From NCBI GenBank assembly GCA_003508605.1, contig DNUB01000346.1:605-5682 (forward strand): a DNA stretch of 5,078 nucleotides, read 5' to 3'. This document shows positions 4,861 through 5,078 of the stretch, in pieces (the first letter of the stretch is position 1; each line of letters opens with the position of its first letter). Under the pieces are notes generated by a model. That model saw only the letters and a list, made by a program, of their open reading frames with translations, was not told where the DNA came from and ran no database searches. The translations under genes were made by a program, and so were the position numbers. This DNA is from Oscillospiraceae bacterium (lineage in GTDB: Bacteria; Bacillota; Clostridia; Oscillospirales; Ruminococcaceae).

Positions 4861-5064
4861 TCACTTTCTCGTTTTTTCATCAATCCAATGCTGTAATTTT
4901 TCTTTGGGAACGACTAACCGAGAGCCAATTCTGATTGCTGGGAAGTCTTTCTCATGCATTAATTCATAGCTGCTTGAAACCGAAACTCCCAACACTTTTG
5001 CAAGAATTTCTGCATTTAAGAAGAGCGGTAACTCCTCATAATTTGTATACATTCCTTCTTTCAA
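4861..5064 (-). CDS. Excisionase-like small HTH protein
   Basis: This 67-residue protein is almost entirely one MerR/Xis-type winged helix-turn-helix: FLNAEILAKVLGVSVSSSYELM (about 15-36), then FPAIRIGSRLVVPKEKLQHWI (about 41-61), the typical wing and last helix of the excisionase family. Excisionases bind and bend att DNA so that the integrase reverses to excision. Its size and its place in the same leftward gene set as two integrases fit that role, although similar proteins can be plain regulators. The start is TTG at 5064, eight bases after a strong GGAGG. The ATG four codons further in has its nearest purine-rich motif too close to work. It is the first gene of the visible set, and its promoter lies beyond the window. 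Confidence 0.8.
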   Translation of the reverse strand: MKEGMYTNYEELPLFLNAEILAKVLGVSVSSSYELMHEKDFPAIRIGSRLVVPKEKLQHWIDEKTRK

Positions 5065-5072
5065 ATTTTTAA

Positions 5073-5077
5073 CCTCC
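5073..5077 (-). promoter_or_regulatory. Ribosome binding site selecting a TTG start
   Basis: GGAGG on the minus strand lies eight bases before the TTG at 5064. This spacing supports the TTG rather than the ATG at 5052 as the start of the excisionase-like gene. Confidence 0.7.
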
Positions 5078-5078
5078 G

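Overview
The window is AT-rich and looks like the junction between a Firmicutes (probably clostridial) chromosome and one end of an integrated mobile element. The host call rests on low GC, CCA-encoding tRNA genes, strong GGAGG ribosome sites, and the types of integrase and small DNA-binding proteins present. No species can be named from the sequence alone.

Left part (1-550, chromosomal): a tRNA-Ser(GGA) gene lacks its first six bases at the window edge and is followed by two tandem intrinsic terminators. A gene-poor spacer follows, then a complete tRNA-Ala(CGC) with the G3:U70 identity pair and its own terminator. The 3' end of tRNA-Ala is the best candidate for the attachment site, but the other att copy lies outside the window, so this is inference.

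Middle (about 551-1081): no supported gene, but rich in structure. It holds a TGACCAC direct repeat, a bidirectional terminator, an imperfect hairpin, two tandem plus-strand terminator-like hairpins and a striking 12-7-12 inverted repeat just beyond the integrase genes.

Right part (1082-5078): five co-oriented minus-strand genes form an integration and regulation module. In transcription order they are a 67-aa excisionase-like helix-turn-helix protein, a 145-aa helix-turn-helix protein, a 153-aa ribbon-helix-helix protein, a 389-aa tyrosine integrase and a 473-aa tyrosine integrase. The integrases overlap by 8 bp and are paralogous. A good extended -10 promoter just upstream suggests they can be transcribed separately from the regulators. 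Both carry the full R-K-H-R-H-Y catalytic set.

The most unusual feature is in the second integrase: after its catalytic domain it carries a further segment of about 50 residues that resembles its own N-terminal arm-binding (AP2-like) domain. A plausible reading, by inference, is that the small HTH and RHH proteins control or direct the two recombinases, which act at the adjacent tRNA-Ala junction. The rest of the element (conjugation or cargo genes) would lie to the right of the window.
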